Assembly (NCBI RefSeq): GCF_902168175.1
Contig: NZ_CABHOU010000095.1
Location: 248,001 to 312,000 of the forward strand
Length of the DNA: 64,000 nt
Direction: 5' to 3'
From: an uncultured Chitinophaga sp.
Lineage (GTDB): Bacteria; Bacteroidota; Bacteroidia; Chitinophagales; Chitinophagaceae
Shown: positions 31,272 through 42,233 of the stretch, in pieces
Numbering within the stretch: the first letter of the stretch is position 1
Layout: each line of letters begins with the position of its first letter
Translations under genes and position numbers: made by a program
The notes under the pieces: generated by a model
The model's input: the letters and a program-made list of their open reading frames with translations, nothing else
Told to the model about the DNA's origin: nothing
Database searches by the model: none

Positions 31272-31887
31272 ACGCCTTTGCCACCGCTTCCGATTTCGAA
31301 TTCACATGCAGCTTCTCGTATATCTTTTTGATATGTGACCGCACCGTATCAATGGAAATAAATATCTCCGCGGCAATCATCTTGTAACTATAACCATTCA
31401 CCAGTAACTGTAAAACTTCCCGTTCGCGCTCGGTAAGGTTGTACAGTTCGCGCCTTTCGCCGCCGGGCTGGCGGGCGAAGAGTTCCAGTACCTGCCTTGC
31501 TACGGACGAGGTCATGGGGGCGCCGCCGTTGTACACTTCGCGCAAATGTTCCAATAGCTTTTCGGGGGTTGTTTTTTTGAGAAGATAACCGTCTGCACCG
31601 GCCTTTATGCTTTCGAACACGTTTTTGTCGTCGTCGAATACGGTAAGCATAAGGATGGGAAGATGGGGGTAACGGGTGCGTACAAGTTTGAGGCCTTCAA
31701 TGCCATTGGTGCCGGGCATATCTATGTCCATTAACACTACGTCGGGGGCCAGTTCGGCAACTTCGCTTAGTATGCGGTCGCAGTTCTTGAATGCACCGCA
31801 TACCTCAAAGTCGGAGGAGCCATCGATAAGTAACGTGAGGTTCTCACGCAGTTTGGTATTGTCTTCATACAACACGATCCGGATCAT
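31252..31887 (-). CDS. NarL/LuxR-family response regulator
   Basis: 211-aa regulator with receiver domain (phospho-acceptor Asp54 in VLMDIDMPG, Lys in YLLKKTTPE) and a C-terminal LuxR helix-turn-helix (LTEREREVLQLLVNGYSYKMIA and DTVRSHIKKIYEKL). The start at 31887 gives MIRIVLYEDN, the usual receiver opening; an in-frame ATG at 31941 adds a non-conserved leader. The cognate kinase gene lies immediately upstream on the same strand, with 62 bp between them. Confidence 0.92.
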   Translation of the reverse strand: MIRIVLYEDNTKLRENLTLLIDGSSDFEVCGAFKNCDRILSEVAELAPDVVLMDIDMPGTNGIEGLKLVRTRYPHLPILMLTVFDDDKNVFESIKAGADGYLLKKTTPEKLLEHLREVYNGGAPMTSSVARQVLELFARQPGGERRELYNLTEREREVLQLLVNGYSYKMIAAEIFISIDTVRSHIKKIYEKLHVNSKSEAVAKAFKDRLL

Positions 31888-31949
31888 AATTACTGCAAGG
31901 GTTATTTTTATAAAGGTAGCCCGAAGCCGGGGTTTATTCAATCACATAG

Positions 31950-34900
31950 TTATGTAGTAGTGAATCGAAGGCATATACGGGTGCCATTGCCCGGCCGCGA
32001 CTGTATTTCCAGCGAGCCTTTCATTCGTTGGGCGCGGCGCTGCATGTTAAAAAGACCGTCGCCATCGCCGGTAGTTTGCTCAAAACCCTGCCCGTTGTCG
32101 GTTACCTGCATAACCAGCACGCGCTTTTTATATTTAATATCGATTTCCACAAAGCTGCATTGCGCGTGTTTCGCAATATTATTGATGCTCTCTTTAAATA
32201 TCATGAAGAAGTCGTGGCGGCTTTCCAGCGTAAGTTTGAGGTTGTACACCTGCTCGTCCACATGAAAAGTAAAGCCTATTTCCTTGGGCTCAAACATGCT
32301 GGTGGTAAATTCACGCATACGCGCCACTATCATATGCATGTTGTCATTATTGGGGTTGATCGACCAAACGATATCGTCCATCGATTCCATCATGCGCGTG
32401 GTGCTGTCGCCTATCTTGATCAGGAACTCCTCAGTTTTGTCGGTATCCTTTTGAACATGCCGTTTAGCTACGGTGGTCATAATATTAATAGAGGTGAGGG
32501 TTGATCCCATATCATCGTGCAGGTCGCGGGCTATGCGGCGGCGCACCTTTTCGGTGGCCAGCAGGCGGTTAATGCGCAGCCGGTAAGCGAGGTAGGAAAG
32601 CGCGCCGAGTGTCAACAGTATCAGCCCAAAAAACCACCATTGCCTGTAATAGGGCCTGGCAATTACGAGGGTAAAGCTGGTAACACTGGGAGATGTAAGG
32701 CCTTCGCCATTTTCGCTCCACACTTTAAAGGTGTGCCGGCCGCTGGGCAGGCCTGTGTAGTTCACTAATACGCGGTGCCCCGCCTCCACCGGATTAGGGT
32801 CTACGCCTTCCAGCTGATAGTAGTAGCTGATGTTGTCTTGGTCGAGGTAGGCCATAGAGTTGTAGCCGATGGTAATGGAATTTTCCTCGTATGCCAGCTG
32901 TATTGTATTGCTGCGCTCCAATATAGAATCTGCATTTAGCCGCTGCTTCCCCAGTTGTAAGGAGGTGATGTGTACATTCGGCGGCGGCTGTGGGTCGCCC
33001 AGCGCATCGGGCTGGAAAGAGATAAGGCTTTTGGCCGAACCGATAACAATGCGGCCGTCGGAAAGACGCTGGTTTACAGGCAGTTCAAAGGCTTCTTCCA
33101 CCACCCCGTATTTTCGGCCGTAATTCACCACTTTCCGGTTGTCGAGATTTATCTTTCCCATACTAAAGTTGGTAGTGAAAAACAGGTTGCGGTTGGCGAG
33201 TTGCAGGTTAGTGATAACGCTTACGGGTAACCCTTCCTTTTCCGTGTAATTAGTACTCTTCCCGGTTTGGATATCGATAATGGAAAGACCGCTTGTCGTG
33301 CCCACAAAAAGTGTATCGCCTGCTATCAGTACGGTGTTTACGCCGTTGCTCAGCAGTTTGTTTACGGGCTCGTCGGGTCCGTAACGTTTGGTGATTTTCC
33401 CTGTGCGGGCATCCATCTTTAATAAACCATAACTACCCGTGCCCACATAAATATTATTGAACGCATCGCCCTTTATGTCCATAATGTGGCCCCAAAGTGG
33501 TGCCGGGGTATGGTAAAGACTGTCCTGGTAACGTGTAAACTGTTTCTTTCTAATATCCCATTTTATGAGCAGTCCCCGTTGCGTGCCCATCCAGATGTTG
33601 CCGTCGGTGTCTTTTGCGAGGCAGCGGATGGTGCGGTTGTCAAAAATGTCTGACCGCTCGTACCGCATAATGCCTGTTTTGGTGTTCAGTATTCCATAGC
33701 GGCCATGCTGACTGGCAACCCATATATTGCCGTCGCCATCAGGTTCGAGGTTCCAGTTGAGGTTAAAAAACTCGTCGCTGCCGGTATAACGGTATTGCTT
33801 TTTGAGCCGGGTGAGGGTGCTGTCGTATACGAGCAGGCCTTGTCCCCAGCAGCTCACATAAATATCTTTACCCGGCCCTTCCTGTATATCGGTTGGCTCA
33901 TAGTTGGGCGCTCCCGCATCACCGAAGTGAGTGGTGAGGAATTTTTGTTTTTCCTTATTGAAGATGAAGATGCCGTTATTGGTCGCCATCCAGATATTAT
34001 GCATGTTGTCGCGGGTAACATAGTGCAATTGCGAGTAGTCGAGCCCAAAGCGGCTTACTTTTGCCTGTACTATTTCTTCCACCATATTACCTGCCTGGTC
34101 AAACAAAAACATCTTATCGCCTACTACCCAGGTTTTGCCATAGATGTCGTCAAAAATGCCATTAACGCTGTTGGGCTTCAGGTAACTCATGTTCCGCAGT
34201 CGTTTGCCGGCAATATTATATTGATACAAAAAGGGCTCCGGCGATCCGATGGGCCACATATTTATATACAGCAATCCTTTTTGTGTGATGTATATATGGT
34301 TAACCGACTCCGATAGTGGCTGCTCATCGAGATAAGGAATTTTGAGCAGGTTGTGTCCGAAGTATGAATACTGTTTGGATGTAGGGTCATAAACGCAAAG
34401 ACCTTTGCTGGTGCCAAATATATACCGCCCGGTGCTTTTTTCTTCCAGCACGTTATTGATTTTGCCCGGTGCCTCTGGAAAAAAACGGGTATAAAGCACA
34501 AACGCTTTTTGCGTACTGTCGAATATATAGGCATTATCTGTGGTGCTTATCAGCCAGAGGTAGTCGTTGCTGTCGCAGAAGATATTTGATATTTGAACAC
34601 TGCCCTCGCGCCGGCCATGTAATACCGGGTAGAACTTGTATGTGTTTTCCTGGTAGTTATAGGCTACCACACCCGTAAGCATTACGAACCATAGGGTTTT
34701 GTGTTTTTTGTCCTCGTAAATCCGCTGCACGGTTTCTCCGGATACGGTCCCGTTTTTTACAGGCAGGTCTATAAACCGAAATTCTACTCCATCGTAACAC
34801 TGTAGTCCGTTAAAGGTGCCTACCCACATATAACCGCGACTATCGCAATGCAGGGATATCACCAGGTTGCTGCGCAGGCCGTCTTCCACGGTGCGGTGGG

Positions 34901-35000
34901 TGTATACATAGGTGTGCTGCTGGGCAGTTGCGCGCTGAAGCAGCAGCAGTATAAAAATGCCGGTATAGATATAGGTAGATATGTGCCGGGAAAAACGCAT
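31950..35000 (-). CDS. Two-component regulator-propeller sensor histidine kinase
   Basis: 1016-aa membrane sensor. In order: signal peptide, two seven-bladed beta-propellers (about residues 30-690, repeats such as NIWMGTQRGLLIKWD and NDYLWLISTTDNAYIFD), a Y_Y_Y immunoglobulin-like domain (about 700-780), one transmembrane helix (WWFFGLILLTLGALSYLAY), a HisKA_3 dimerisation domain with the phospho-His in ARDLHDDMGSTLTSI, and a HATPase domain (DNGQGFEQTTGDGDGLFNM). It lacks the receiver and AraC domains of hybrid (HTCS) glycan sensors and so must act through the separate LuxR-type regulator downstream. The signal it senses is unknown. Confidence 0.92.
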   Translation of the reverse strand: MRFSRHISTYIYTGIFILLLLQRATAQQHTYVYTHRTVEDGLRSNLVISLHCDSRGYMWVGTFNGLQCYDGVEFRFIDLPVKNGTVSGETVQRIYEDKKHKTLWFVMLTGVVAYNYQENTYKFYPVLHGRREGSVQISNIFCDSNDYLWLISTTDNAYIFDSTQKAFVLYTRFFPEAPGKINNVLEEKSTGRYIFGTSKGLCVYDPTSKQYSYFGHNLLKIPYLDEQPLSESVNHIYITQKGLLYINMWPIGSPEPFLYQYNIAGKRLRNMSYLKPNSVNGIFDDIYGKTWVVGDKMFLFDQAGNMVEEIVQAKVSRFGLDYSQLHYVTRDNMHNIWMATNNGIFIFNKEKQKFLTTHFGDAGAPNYEPTDIQEGPGKDIYVSCWGQGLLVYDSTLTRLKKQYRYTGSDEFFNLNWNLEPDGDGNIWVASQHGRYGILNTKTGIMRYERSDIFDNRTIRCLAKDTDGNIWMGTQRGLLIKWDIRKKQFTRYQDSLYHTPAPLWGHIMDIKGDAFNNIYVGTGSYGLLKMDARTGKITKRYGPDEPVNKLLSNGVNTVLIAGDTLFVGTTSGLSIIDIQTGKSTNYTEKEGLPVSVITNLQLANRNLFFTTNFSMGKINLDNRKVVNYGRKYGVVEEAFELPVNQRLSDGRIVIGSAKSLISFQPDALGDPQPPPNVHITSLQLGKQRLNADSILERSNTIQLAYEENSITIGYNSMAYLDQDNISYYYQLEGVDPNPVEAGHRVLVNYTGLPSGRHTFKVWSENGEGLTSPSVTSFTLVIARPYYRQWWFFGLILLTLGALSYLAYRLRINRLLATEKVRRRIARDLHDDMGSTLTSINIMTTVAKRHVQKDTDKTEEFLIKIGDSTTRMMESMDDIVWSINPNNDNMHMIVARMREFTTSMFEPKEIGFTFHVDEQVYNLKLTLESRHDFFMIFKESINNIAKHAQCSFVEIDIKYKKRVLVMQVTDNGQGFEQTTGDGDGLFNMQRRAQRMKGSLEIQSRPGNGTRICLRFTTT

Positions 35001-35596
35001 GGGTAAGAATAATTAAAAATAGTGATAATCCCTCGTTTTCACATGTTTATGTGGCTACCAGTGGCGTGCAACGTGTTTATCTTTAACATTGCTTTCTGCA
35101 GGTATCGGAGGTTCATGCCTCCGTTTACTGCTACCGCACCGCGGCTTTCGGAAAAAAAGATATTTTCGAGTATCATTCGGCCTATGCCCTCAGTCCCATA
35201 ACAACAGTAAGGCCGGAAGTCGCTGTGCGGTAGTTCTCTACTACTAACAACCCATTAACAATTACAAACAGCCCATCATTATTTATATAGATGCGATTGC
35301 TGTGCCGTGAACGTATGTCCATGGCCCAAATTATAAAATCCGTGATGTATTTTTCATCGTATATGGTAATGTTAATATCGAAATTTGATGTTGGTGATAA
35401 AAATTCATTAACTTTAATCGAATAAGAAAAGATCTCTATTTTAGCCCGGACACTTAAACTCTTGAAGCTGAAACTTTAGTAAAACCCGAACAACACTAGA
35501 TGAACCAAAACCCTGGCTGTGACAGACCAGTATCCTTAACCCGTTAAGAACCAGAAGAAGAACCTTCGATTCCATTTAACAGTAATCTCCCCAGAT
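35001..35596. other. Intergenic region between the propeller kinase and the hybrid kinase
   Basis: 596 bp between divergent starts. A GGAGG/CCTCC hairpin lies at about 35106-35121 without a T run. A TTTG at about 35384 followed after 21 nt by TAACTTTA is a weak promoter candidate for the hybrid kinase. A - strand ORF at 35536-35805 was rejected as a shadow. Otherwise nothing recognisable. Confidence 0.4.
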
Positions 35597-37402
35597 ATGT
35601 TAACACAACTGATTTTATCAGGTATACATTCCGGATTGGACAAATACGAAGCGAAAAGAATACGCATTGTAAACCTCATTAGCTTTTTGTGCGCGGTACT
35701 TGTTGTCGTGTACGGTGTTTTGTTTTTCGCACTTTCCGGAGAAACCCGCATCTTATACCCTGCTTTTTTATTCAGTCCGCTTTTTTCTTCCGTAATCTGG
35801 CTCAACAGCCAGCGATATTATTTACAGGCCAAGGTTGGATTGCAGGCCGTTTTTGCTGGTATCATCCTTTATTATGGTGTAATATTTGGCAGCCTCGCTG
35901 AGGTGCAACTGTTTGCGGTGTTTGCCATTTGCGTGGTGTTGCTTTCCTTTAAGGTAGAGCAATTAAAGATGATTCTCTTTTGCGCCATGTTGCCCATTGC
36001 CTGTGTTGTGCTGCTGGAGCTGAACTATGAGTTAAAGGTGATTAATGCTTTGCCATTTACCCAGGAAATACAACATGTGTTCCGCTGGCTTATTATGTCG
36101 GTGGTGTTTTCGCTCTGCATACTGGCTATTGCCTTTCATTGTAAAAGTAACGACGACCTGCAGCGGCAGGTGGAGTGGCAGAACTCCTGGCTGGCGAGGT
36201 ATAATGCTGAGTTGGAGGCACAGGTAAAGGAGCGTACTGCGGCGCTGGAAAAAGCCAATTTCGAAAAGTCGCGTTACCTCAGCGAAACCAGCCACGAAAC
36301 AAGGAATTACATCAATGCTATTATTGGTTTAAGTGATATTTTATTGCAGGAAACGCAGGATAGCGATATGCCTGCGGGCTCACGGCAGATCATTGAAGAT
36401 ATTTTCTGTAACAGTCATGATTTGCGTGGTATGCTCACCAACGTGCTGGAAGTTTCTAAAATTGAAGCAGGACTGGGAGATGAGCTGCGTCCGGAGCCGG
36501 TGGTGCTGGAACGCTGGTTGCAGCCTGTAGCCAATACTTATACTAATATCGCGAAAATGGGGGGTGTGCAAATGTTGGTGGAAACATCGGGCGTGCTGCC
36601 GGATTGCGTGATGATTGATCAGTCGAAGCTAACACGCATCCTCAATAACCTGCTTTCTAATGCCATCAAAGTTACGCCCCGCGACCGTGTGGTGATACTG
36701 GGTATAGAGGCGCAACAGGACTCAGTGATAATTACGGTGAAAGATAGTGGTCCCGGTATAGCGCCGGATAAACTACAGATGTTGTTCCGTCCGTTCACAC
36801 AGTTAGGTATGTCGTCTGATCATAAGGGGAGTGGGCTAGGCCTGGTGATTACCCGCCGTTATGTGGAGCAGTTAGGCGGGGTTATTACGGTAGAAAGTAC
36901 AGAGGGGATGGGCAGTGCTTTCCGGGTGCGCCTGCCGCTAAGCGCCTGCGAAGAGGTACAGCGTGGAGATGAGTTGCATTATCCTTCCCTTCATGGAAAA
37001 AAGGTGCTGGTGATTGAAGATGAGCAAATGAACAGTATGATACTCGAGCGCTTCCTGTTGCCGCTCGGGGTAGAAGTAGCTACTTCGGTGAACGGTGCGG
37101 AAGGTATTGCCGTGGCGCAGGTATTAAAACCAGATCTGATTATTCTCGATATATCAATGCCGGTAATGGATGGCAAAGAAACAACCCGCATTTTACGGAG
37201 CATGCCGCAGTTTGCAGGTGTTCCTATCATTGCATTGTCTTCAAACGCATTTAAAGAAGAGCACGAAATGATGTTGGGGCTGGGGGCTAACGAGTATATC
37301 GTGAAGCCGGTGCTGCGCCGTCAGTTGGTAGAATCGGTGGTGAGGCATGTAAATAAGTCACAGCTGGTGCTGCTCACGGATAAAGAAGCCGTGGCATGTT
37401 AG
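35597..37402 (+). CDS. Membrane-bound hybrid histidine kinase/response regulator
   Basis: 601-aa sensor with about six to seven N-terminal membrane helices (roughly residues 25-185), a short coiled coil, a HisKA domain with His233 (SETSHETRNYINAIIGL), a HATPase domain (VKDSGPGIAPDKL, GSGLGLVITRRYVEQLGG) and a C-terminal receiver with Asp518 (LIILDISMPVMDG). The Glu-Thr-Arg-Asn stretch after His departs slightly from the common HEFRTPL. There is no separate periplasmic sensor domain, so the membrane part itself is the probable sensor. No output domain and no adjacent regulator are encoded; phosphotransfer to an unlinked partner is likely. Confidence 0.9.
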   Translation: MLTQLILSGIHSGLDKYEAKRIRIVNLISFLCAVLVVVYGVLFFALSGETRILYPAFLFSPLFSSVIWLNSQRYYLQAKVGLQAVFAGIILYYGVIFGSLAEVQLFAVFAICVVLLSFKVEQLKMILFCAMLPIACVVLLELNYELKVINALPFTQEIQHVFRWLIMSVVFSLCILAIAFHCKSNDDLQRQVEWQNSWLARYNAELEAQVKERTAALEKANFEKSRYLSETSHETRNYINAIIGLSDILLQETQDSDMPAGSRQIIEDIFCNSHDLRGMLTNVLEVSKIEAGLGDELRPEPVVLERWLQPVANTYTNIAKMGGVQMLVETSGVLPDCVMIDQSKLTRILNNLLSNAIKVTPRDRVVILGIEAQQDSVIITVKDSGPGIAPDKLQMLFRPFTQLGMSSDHKGSGLGLVITRRYVEQLGGVITVESTEGMGSAFRVRLPLSACEEVQRGDELHYPSLHGKKVLVIEDEQMNSMILERFLLPLGVEVATSVNGAEGIAVAQVLKPDLIILDISMPVMDGKETTRILRSMPQFAGVPIIALSSNAFKEEHEMMLGLGANEYIVKPVLRRQLVESVVRHVNKSQLVLLTDKEAVAC

Positions 37403-37559
37403 TCATTGCTGGTACAACGAAGAAATTGCTGAGCTATGCAGTGGTGTAATCCCGTTTTGTACGCGCCGACTGATGTAATACTACCATCTCTCTCCTTGCT
37501 CTCTCCATGCTTTCAGGATGCTTCAGGCTCTTTTGTTAAAATCCTATTACTCGCCAACA

Positions 37560-37599
37560 TTTTCTCTCAAACGCTAAGTTTTTTCTCTCAAACGCTAAG
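37560..37599. repeat. Two tandem 19-bp direct repeats with 21-bp period
   Basis: TTTTCTCTCAAACGCTAAG occurs at 37560-37578 and again, identical, at 37581-37599. The 21-bp period equals about two helical turns. The repeats lie between the 3' ends of two convergent genes rather than at an obvious promoter. Confidence 0.8.
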
Positions 37600-37656
37600 G
37601 TTTTGAGCTGGCGGTGAAGCTACCTTTGTGTTATGAAGAGTAGCTTCTGTATCGCT

Positions 37657-38535
37657 TCAAATGAAAGTACGGGTGCCTGAAAAGTTTTCGCGGAACTCTT
37701 TCGGGGTACATCCTTTTTTCTTCCGGAATATCCGGTTAAAGTTGGAGATGTTATTGAAGCCGCAATGGTAGGCAACCTCGGCAATAGTTTGTGTAGTGTC
37801 TATCAGTAAACGGGAAGCATGGCCGAGGCGGATTTCATTTACACTGTCGATAAACGTATTGCCGGTGCGCTGTTTAAAAAAGCGGCTGAACGACACTTCG
37901 CTCATGTTGGCCAGTTTAGCTACTTCGCCAAGTGTAATGGCCTTATCGAAGTTCTGGTTAATGTACTCCAGCGTTTTCTCAATACGGCGGCTGTTATAGG
38001 AAAATTGCTCATGGTTGTTGAAAGACGAATCCGACAGCACACGGATGTTCCTCGAAATAGACAGGTCGTGCAGGATGGACATCAGTTCCAGTATAGAATC
38101 GAAGCCGTGTTTCTGATGCAGTTCTATGATGCGGGGCGCCAGCTGTTGAATGGTTTCTTTTGAGAACAGGATACCGCGCAGCGATTTCTCGAACATGGTG
38201 CGGATAAAACTCAGTTGGTTACGACGCAGTAACTTATCGTCGAACAGGTCTTTATGAAACTGCAGCGTTACTTCTTTGATCTCGGTACTCTCGCACTTGT
38301 GGGTAAACCAGGCATGCTGGATATTGGGACCTACCAGCACCAGTTCCCAATCGTCTATTTCCTCTATATGGTCGCCTATCACCCGCTTTGCTCCCTTACC
38401 GTTTTGTATCAGGTTCAGTTCAAACTCGTCGTGGTAATGCAGCGGAAAATCAAATGTGGACTTTACCCTGGAAAAAATAGTGAAACAGTCACTTTGTGTT
38501 AATGGCGTAATCTCTCTAAGCAGTTTGCTTTTCAT
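37657..38535 (-). CDS. AraC-family transcriptional regulator
   Basis: 292-aa regulator with an N-terminal cupin-like sensing domain (FDFPLHYHDEFELNLIQNGKG) and a C-terminal double helix-turn-helix (TLGEVAKLANMSEVSFSRFFKQRTGNTF and IAEVAYHCGFNNISNFNRIFRKKKGCTP). The start at 38535 gives MKSKLLREI; an ATG 42 bp upstream is possible. The cupin suggests response to a sugar-like ligand. It is divergent from the mannan operon, 564 bp away, and is the best candidate for its regulator; that is an inference from position. Confidence 0.9.
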   Translation of the reverse strand: MKSKLLREITPLTQSDCFTIFSRVKSTFDFPLHYHDEFELNLIQNGKGAKRVIGDHIEEIDDWELVLVGPNIQHAWFTHKCESTEIKEVTLQFHKDLFDDKLLRRNQLSFIRTMFEKSLRGILFSKETIQQLAPRIIELHQKHGFDSILELMSILHDLSISRNIRVLSDSSFNNHEQFSYNSRRIEKTLEYINQNFDKAITLGEVAKLANMSEVSFSRFFKQRTGNTFIDSVNEIRLGHASRLLIDTTQTIAEVAYHCGFNNISNFNRIFRKKKGCTPKEFRENFSGTRTFI

Positions 38536-39099
38536 AACGGGCCTTTTTTGTGCGTACTCCGGATCAAAAATAAACAAACCATTGTAAAATTAGTACCATA
38601 TTTTTCGTATTATATTTTCAGTGCTTGCGTCCAGTGCTGTAATGTGTGCCGTGGGTTGCCTTTAAGTTCGGAGTAGAAAAATCATTTTAAAGGGATAAAA
38701 AAGTATTTAAATTAATAACGTGGCGGCCATACATTTGGGTATATTAGATGACGTTATGAAATTACAGGTGTTCCACGAACTTAAATCTATCCTTTTTGAC
38801 AGGATCGGCCGGTTATTTTCCAGCAGCGGTAACGGCGTTGTTACGATCAGGCATCAATGTGGTTATAATATCATGCCCGGTAACAGGCTGCAGGAAATTA
38901 ATCTGAATTAGCCGTACATTCAGGAGTTAGAGTGATAGTAATTATCATCAGGAAAAATCCTTTGCACTGTCATTGCGCAGTTAGGTAACCATCCTGGTTA
39001 TTATGTGCCGTTCGAAAACCTGGTGTCCGCTGCCGGGTTTGTAAAATTTCAATCAACGCCCAAAGTATTACTGGCGGCATTTAATATCATCAGATACCT
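38536..39099. other. Intergenic region between the AraC regulator and the mannan operon
   Basis: 564 bp. It should hold the promoters of the AraC gene and the symporter operon. A short + strand ORF from 38756 to 38911 (51 aa; 63 aa if a GTG at 38720 is used) has no recognisable family and is not called as a gene. No clear operator repeat was seen. Confidence 0.4.
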
Positions 39100-40950
39100 A
39101 TGAAGTTACAGGCATTAGATATCCTCATCCTTCTCACCTACCTGGTGACCATGGTGGTAATAGGATGGGCATTAAGAAAAAAGGCACGGCAAAACAAGGA
39201 GAACTACCTGATGGGCGGTAAGTCGCTGCCCTGGTATATGCTGGGACTCAGCGACGCGTCCGATATGTTCGATATTTCAGGCACCATGTGGATGGTGAGC
39301 CTCTGTTTTGTGTACGGACTAAAAAGCATTTGGATTCCCTGGTTATGGCCGGTGTTTAACCAGGTATTTTTGATGATGTTCCTGTCGCGCTGGTTGCGGC
39401 GCTCCAATGCCACCACGGGTGCCGAATGGCTGGCGGGCCGTTTCGGGAGCGCGGGTAAGGGCGTGAGGTCTTCCCATAACATTGTGGTCGCCTTCGCGCT
39501 GTTAAGCTGCCTTGGTTTCCTGGCCTATGGCTTTGTAGGCCTGGGTAAGTTCATGCAGATCTTTATTCCCTGGGATATTGTGCAGCCTTACATTCCTTTT
39601 AACGTGTCGGCCGAATATGTGCCACACTTCTATGGTATTGTATTTACGCTGTTCGCCATGTTCTATTCCATACTGGGTGGTATGCACAGCATTGTAGTTG
39701 GTGATATGATCAAGTATGCGATCATGATAGTGGCCTGTGTAAGTATAGCGGTTATCGCCATGATAAAACTGCACAGTGAGGGTGCTGTCAATGTGCCCGA
39801 AGGCTGGCTCGATCCGTTGTTCGGTGCCAGGCTGGACTTAAACTGGGCGGGGATAGTGGACGATGCGAATAAAAAGATAGAAGAAGATGGGTTTTCGCTG
39901 TTCGGTATCTTTTTTATGATGATGTTGTTTAAAGGCATATTCGCCAGTCTTGCAGGCCCTGCACCCAATTATGATATGCAGAAAATACTGAGTACCCGTT
40001 CTCCGCAGGAGGCGAGTAAGATGAGCGGCTTCGTATCCATCATCCTGCTACCTGTCAGATATGCGATGGTAATGGGTTTAACGGTACTTGCACTATTATA
40101 CTATCCGCAAATCAGTGGTGAGTTGCAGTCGCCGGCCGGTACCGACTTTGAGAAAATATTACCGGCAGCGGTTAATGCATTTATACCGGTGGGCTTATTA
40201 GGGTTAGTGCTGACGGGGTTACTCGGTGCCTTTATGGGCACCTTTTCCGGCACCCTTAACGCCGCTCAGGCTTATATCGTAAACGACATCTACCTGAAGT
40301 ATGTAGATCCGCATGCTTCCACAAAAAAGGTCATTACCATGAATTACATCTCAGGTTCAGCGGTGGTAGCCCTTGGTGTGGTGTTAGGCCTGTTCGTAAA
40401 AGATGTGAATACGGTGTTGCAGTGGATCGTGTCTGGATTGTACGGAGGTTATGTAGCGGCCAATATGCTTAAATGGTACTGGTGGCGCTTTAATGCCAGT
40501 GGTTTCTATTGGGGTATGCTTTCCGGTATTGTGCCGGCCATAGCGCTCGCGGTACTCAAATCGTTTAATATTATCGGCGGCTTAGATCTGTATTATTGGC
40601 CTTTGCTGTTCCTCTTGTCGCTCGCGGGTTCTATTATGGGCACGTATGCCGCGCCGCATACAGAAATCAATGTGCTCAAAGATTTCTATAAAACCGTTCG
40701 CCCCTGGGGCTTCTGGAAACCGGTACACGAGCTGGTGTTAAAAGAAGATCCGGCTTTTAAGGGTAACAGGAATTTTAAACTCAACATGTTTAACGTGGTA
40801 TTGGGTATTATAGGGCAACTGTGTTTAACCATCCTGCCTATGTATCTCGTGTTGTGGATGAAGGCGCCATTGCTCTTAACCGTAGGTGTGTTGCTGGTCA
40901 TCCTGGTGATACTTAAGAAAACGTGGTGGAATAAACTGAATGAATACTAA
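39100..40950 (+). CDS. Sodium:solute symporter (SSS family), probable mannooligosaccharide uptake
   Basis: 616-aa inner-membrane transporter with about 14 helices. SSS features: the helix 1-2 region [45 protein letters not shown], and [21 protein letters not shown]. It starts an operon with GH130 mannosylglucose phosphorylase and cellobiose 2-epimerase. The same order of symporter, GH130 and epimerase is known for the mannan operon of Bacteroides fragilis, where the transporter imports mannobiose. Substrate is inferred from this context. Confidence 0.9.
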   Translation: MKLQALDILILLTYLVTMVVIGWALRKKARQNKENYLMGGKSLPWYMLGLSDASDMFDISGTMWMVSLCFVYGLKSIWIPWLWPVFNQVFLMMFLSRWLRRSNATTGAEWLAGRFGSAGKGVRSSHNIVVAFALLSCLGFLAYGFVGLGKFMQIFIPWDIVQPYIPFNVSAEYVPHFYGIVFTLFAMFYSILGGMHSIVVGDMIKYAIMIVACVSIAVIAMIKLHSEGAVNVPEGWLDPLFGARLDLNWAGIVDDANKKIEEDGFSLFGIFFMMMLFKGIFASLAGPAPNYDMQKILSTRSPQEASKMSGFVSIILLPVRYAMVMGLTVLALLYYPQISGELQSPAGTDFEKILPAAVNAFIPVGLLGLVLTGLLGAFMGTFSGTLNAAQAYIVNDIYLKYVDPHASTKKVITMNYISGSAVVALGVVLGLFVKDVNTVLQWIVSGLYGGYVAANMLKWYWWRFNASGFYWGMLSGIVPAIALAVLKSFNIIGGLDLYYWPLLFLLSLAGSIMGTYAAPHTEINVLKDFYKTVRPWGFWKPVHELVLKEDPAFKGNRNFKLNMFNVVLGIIGQLCLTILPMYLVLWMKAPLLLTVGVLLVILVILKKTWWNKLNEY

Positions 40951-40975
40951 TATCTGCATAAATAAAACTGAGACG

Positions 40976-42193
40976 ATGAAGGATCAATTTGAACAGCGGC
41001 TGGCCAACCTGGAAAAGCAGTACGAAGCATTGGTAAAAAGGCCAAACGAGCCCCTGTCACAGAATAATGGTGTATTTACCCGTTATAAATATCCTGTGGT
41101 AACAGCAGCACATGCGCCGGTTTTCTGGCGTTATGATCTCAACGAAGCTACTAATCCCTTCCTGATGGAGCGTTTTGGTATAAATGCCGCATTCAATGCA
41201 GGTGCTATCAAATGGCAGGGGAAATATATACTGATGGTGCGTGTGGAAGGTGCAGACCGTAAATCATTCTTCGCTATCGCAGAAAGTCCGAACGGTATAG
41301 ATAATTTCCGCTTCTGGGATTATCCTATAAACGTGGGTGCTTCTGGTGAGCCGGATGTAAACGTATACGATATCCGCCTGGTGCAGCACGAAGACGGATT
41401 TGTATACGGACTGTTCTGCACGGAAAGAAAAGATACTGCTGCACCGGCTTTTGATCAGTCGGCGGCGATAGCCCAATGTGGCATTATTCGTTCCAAAGAC
41501 CTTAAAACCTGGGAGCGCCTGCCTGATCTTAAAACGAAGTCGCCGCAGCAGCGAAACGTGGTGTTGCATCCTGAGTTTGTGGATGGTAAGTACGCTTTTT
41601 ATACCCGTCCTCAGGACGGTTTTATAGATGCCGGAACGGGCGGCGGTATCGCCTTCGGTCTGTCTGCTTCTATTACCTGTGCAGAAGTGCTGGAAGAAAA
41701 AATGATTGATCCGAAAAGATATCATACTGTGTACGAGGCCAAGAATGGCCAGGGACCAGCACCCATTAAGACGGCTAAAGGCTGGTTACACCTGGCGCAT
41801 GGAGTACGTAATACGGCCGCTGGTTTACGTTACGTACTGTATGTGTTCGTTACCGATCTGAAAGATCTTACCAAAGTAATTTATAAGCCCGCCGGTTATT
41901 TTCTGGCGCCTGAAGCGGACGAAAGAGTGGGAGATGTAAGTAACGTAGTGTTTGCCAATGGTTGGATCGCGGACGATGATGGCCGGGTATTTATTTATTA
42001 TGCCTCTTCCGACACTCGTATGCACGTTGCTGTAAGCTCGATAGACCAGTTGCTCGATTATGCCATGAATACGGCACAGGACGGGTTTACGTCGGGTGCT
42101 TCGGTGAATACACTTACCGGAATTATCAACAAAAATAAAGAGCTGTTACAGGAGTCTGGCGAAAATGGTCGCATAGGTCAGCGCGCTATCTAA
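40976..42193 (+). CDS. GH130 4-O-beta-D-mannosyl-D-glucose phosphorylase
   Basis: 405-aa cytoplasmic phosphorylase that splits mannosyl-beta-1,4-glucose with phosphate into mannose 1-phosphate and glucose. Family features are [28 protein letters not shown], and the predicted catalytic Asp132 in NVYDIRL, which lies within one residue of the general acid position known from the B. fragilis enzyme. An ATG at 40940 overlapping the symporter stop would add 12 residues; the downstream ATG fits that catalytic numbering better. It follows the symporter and precedes cellobiose 2-epimerase, which makes its substrate from mannobiose. Confidence 0.92.
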   Translation: MKDQFEQRLANLEKQYEALVKRPNEPLSQNNGVFTRYKYPVVTAAHAPVFWRYDLNEATNPFLMERFGINAAFNAGAIKWQGKYILMVRVEGADRKSFFAIAESPNGIDNFRFWDYPINVGASGEPDVNVYDIRLVQHEDGFVYGLFCTERKDTAAPAFDQSAAIAQCGIIRSKDLKTWERLPDLKTKSPQQRNVVLHPEFVDGKYAFYTRPQDGFIDAGTGGGIAFGLSASITCAEVLEEKMIDPKRYHTVYEAKNGQGPAPIKTAKGWLHLAHGVRNTAAGLRYVLYVFVTDLKDLTKVIYKPAGYFLAPEADERVGDVSNVVFANGWIADDDGRVFIYYASSDTRMHVAVSSIDQLLDYAMNTAQDGFTSGASVNTLTGIINKNKELLQESGENGRIGQRAI

Positions 42194-42233
42194 CCGTTAT
42201 TTACGTAAATTCCGGTTCGTAAACAGTTGACAT

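Noticed and set aside
38720-38911. 51-63-aa ORF between the AraC gene and the mannan operon
   Set aside because: Rare start codon or very short product, no family, no conserved features.
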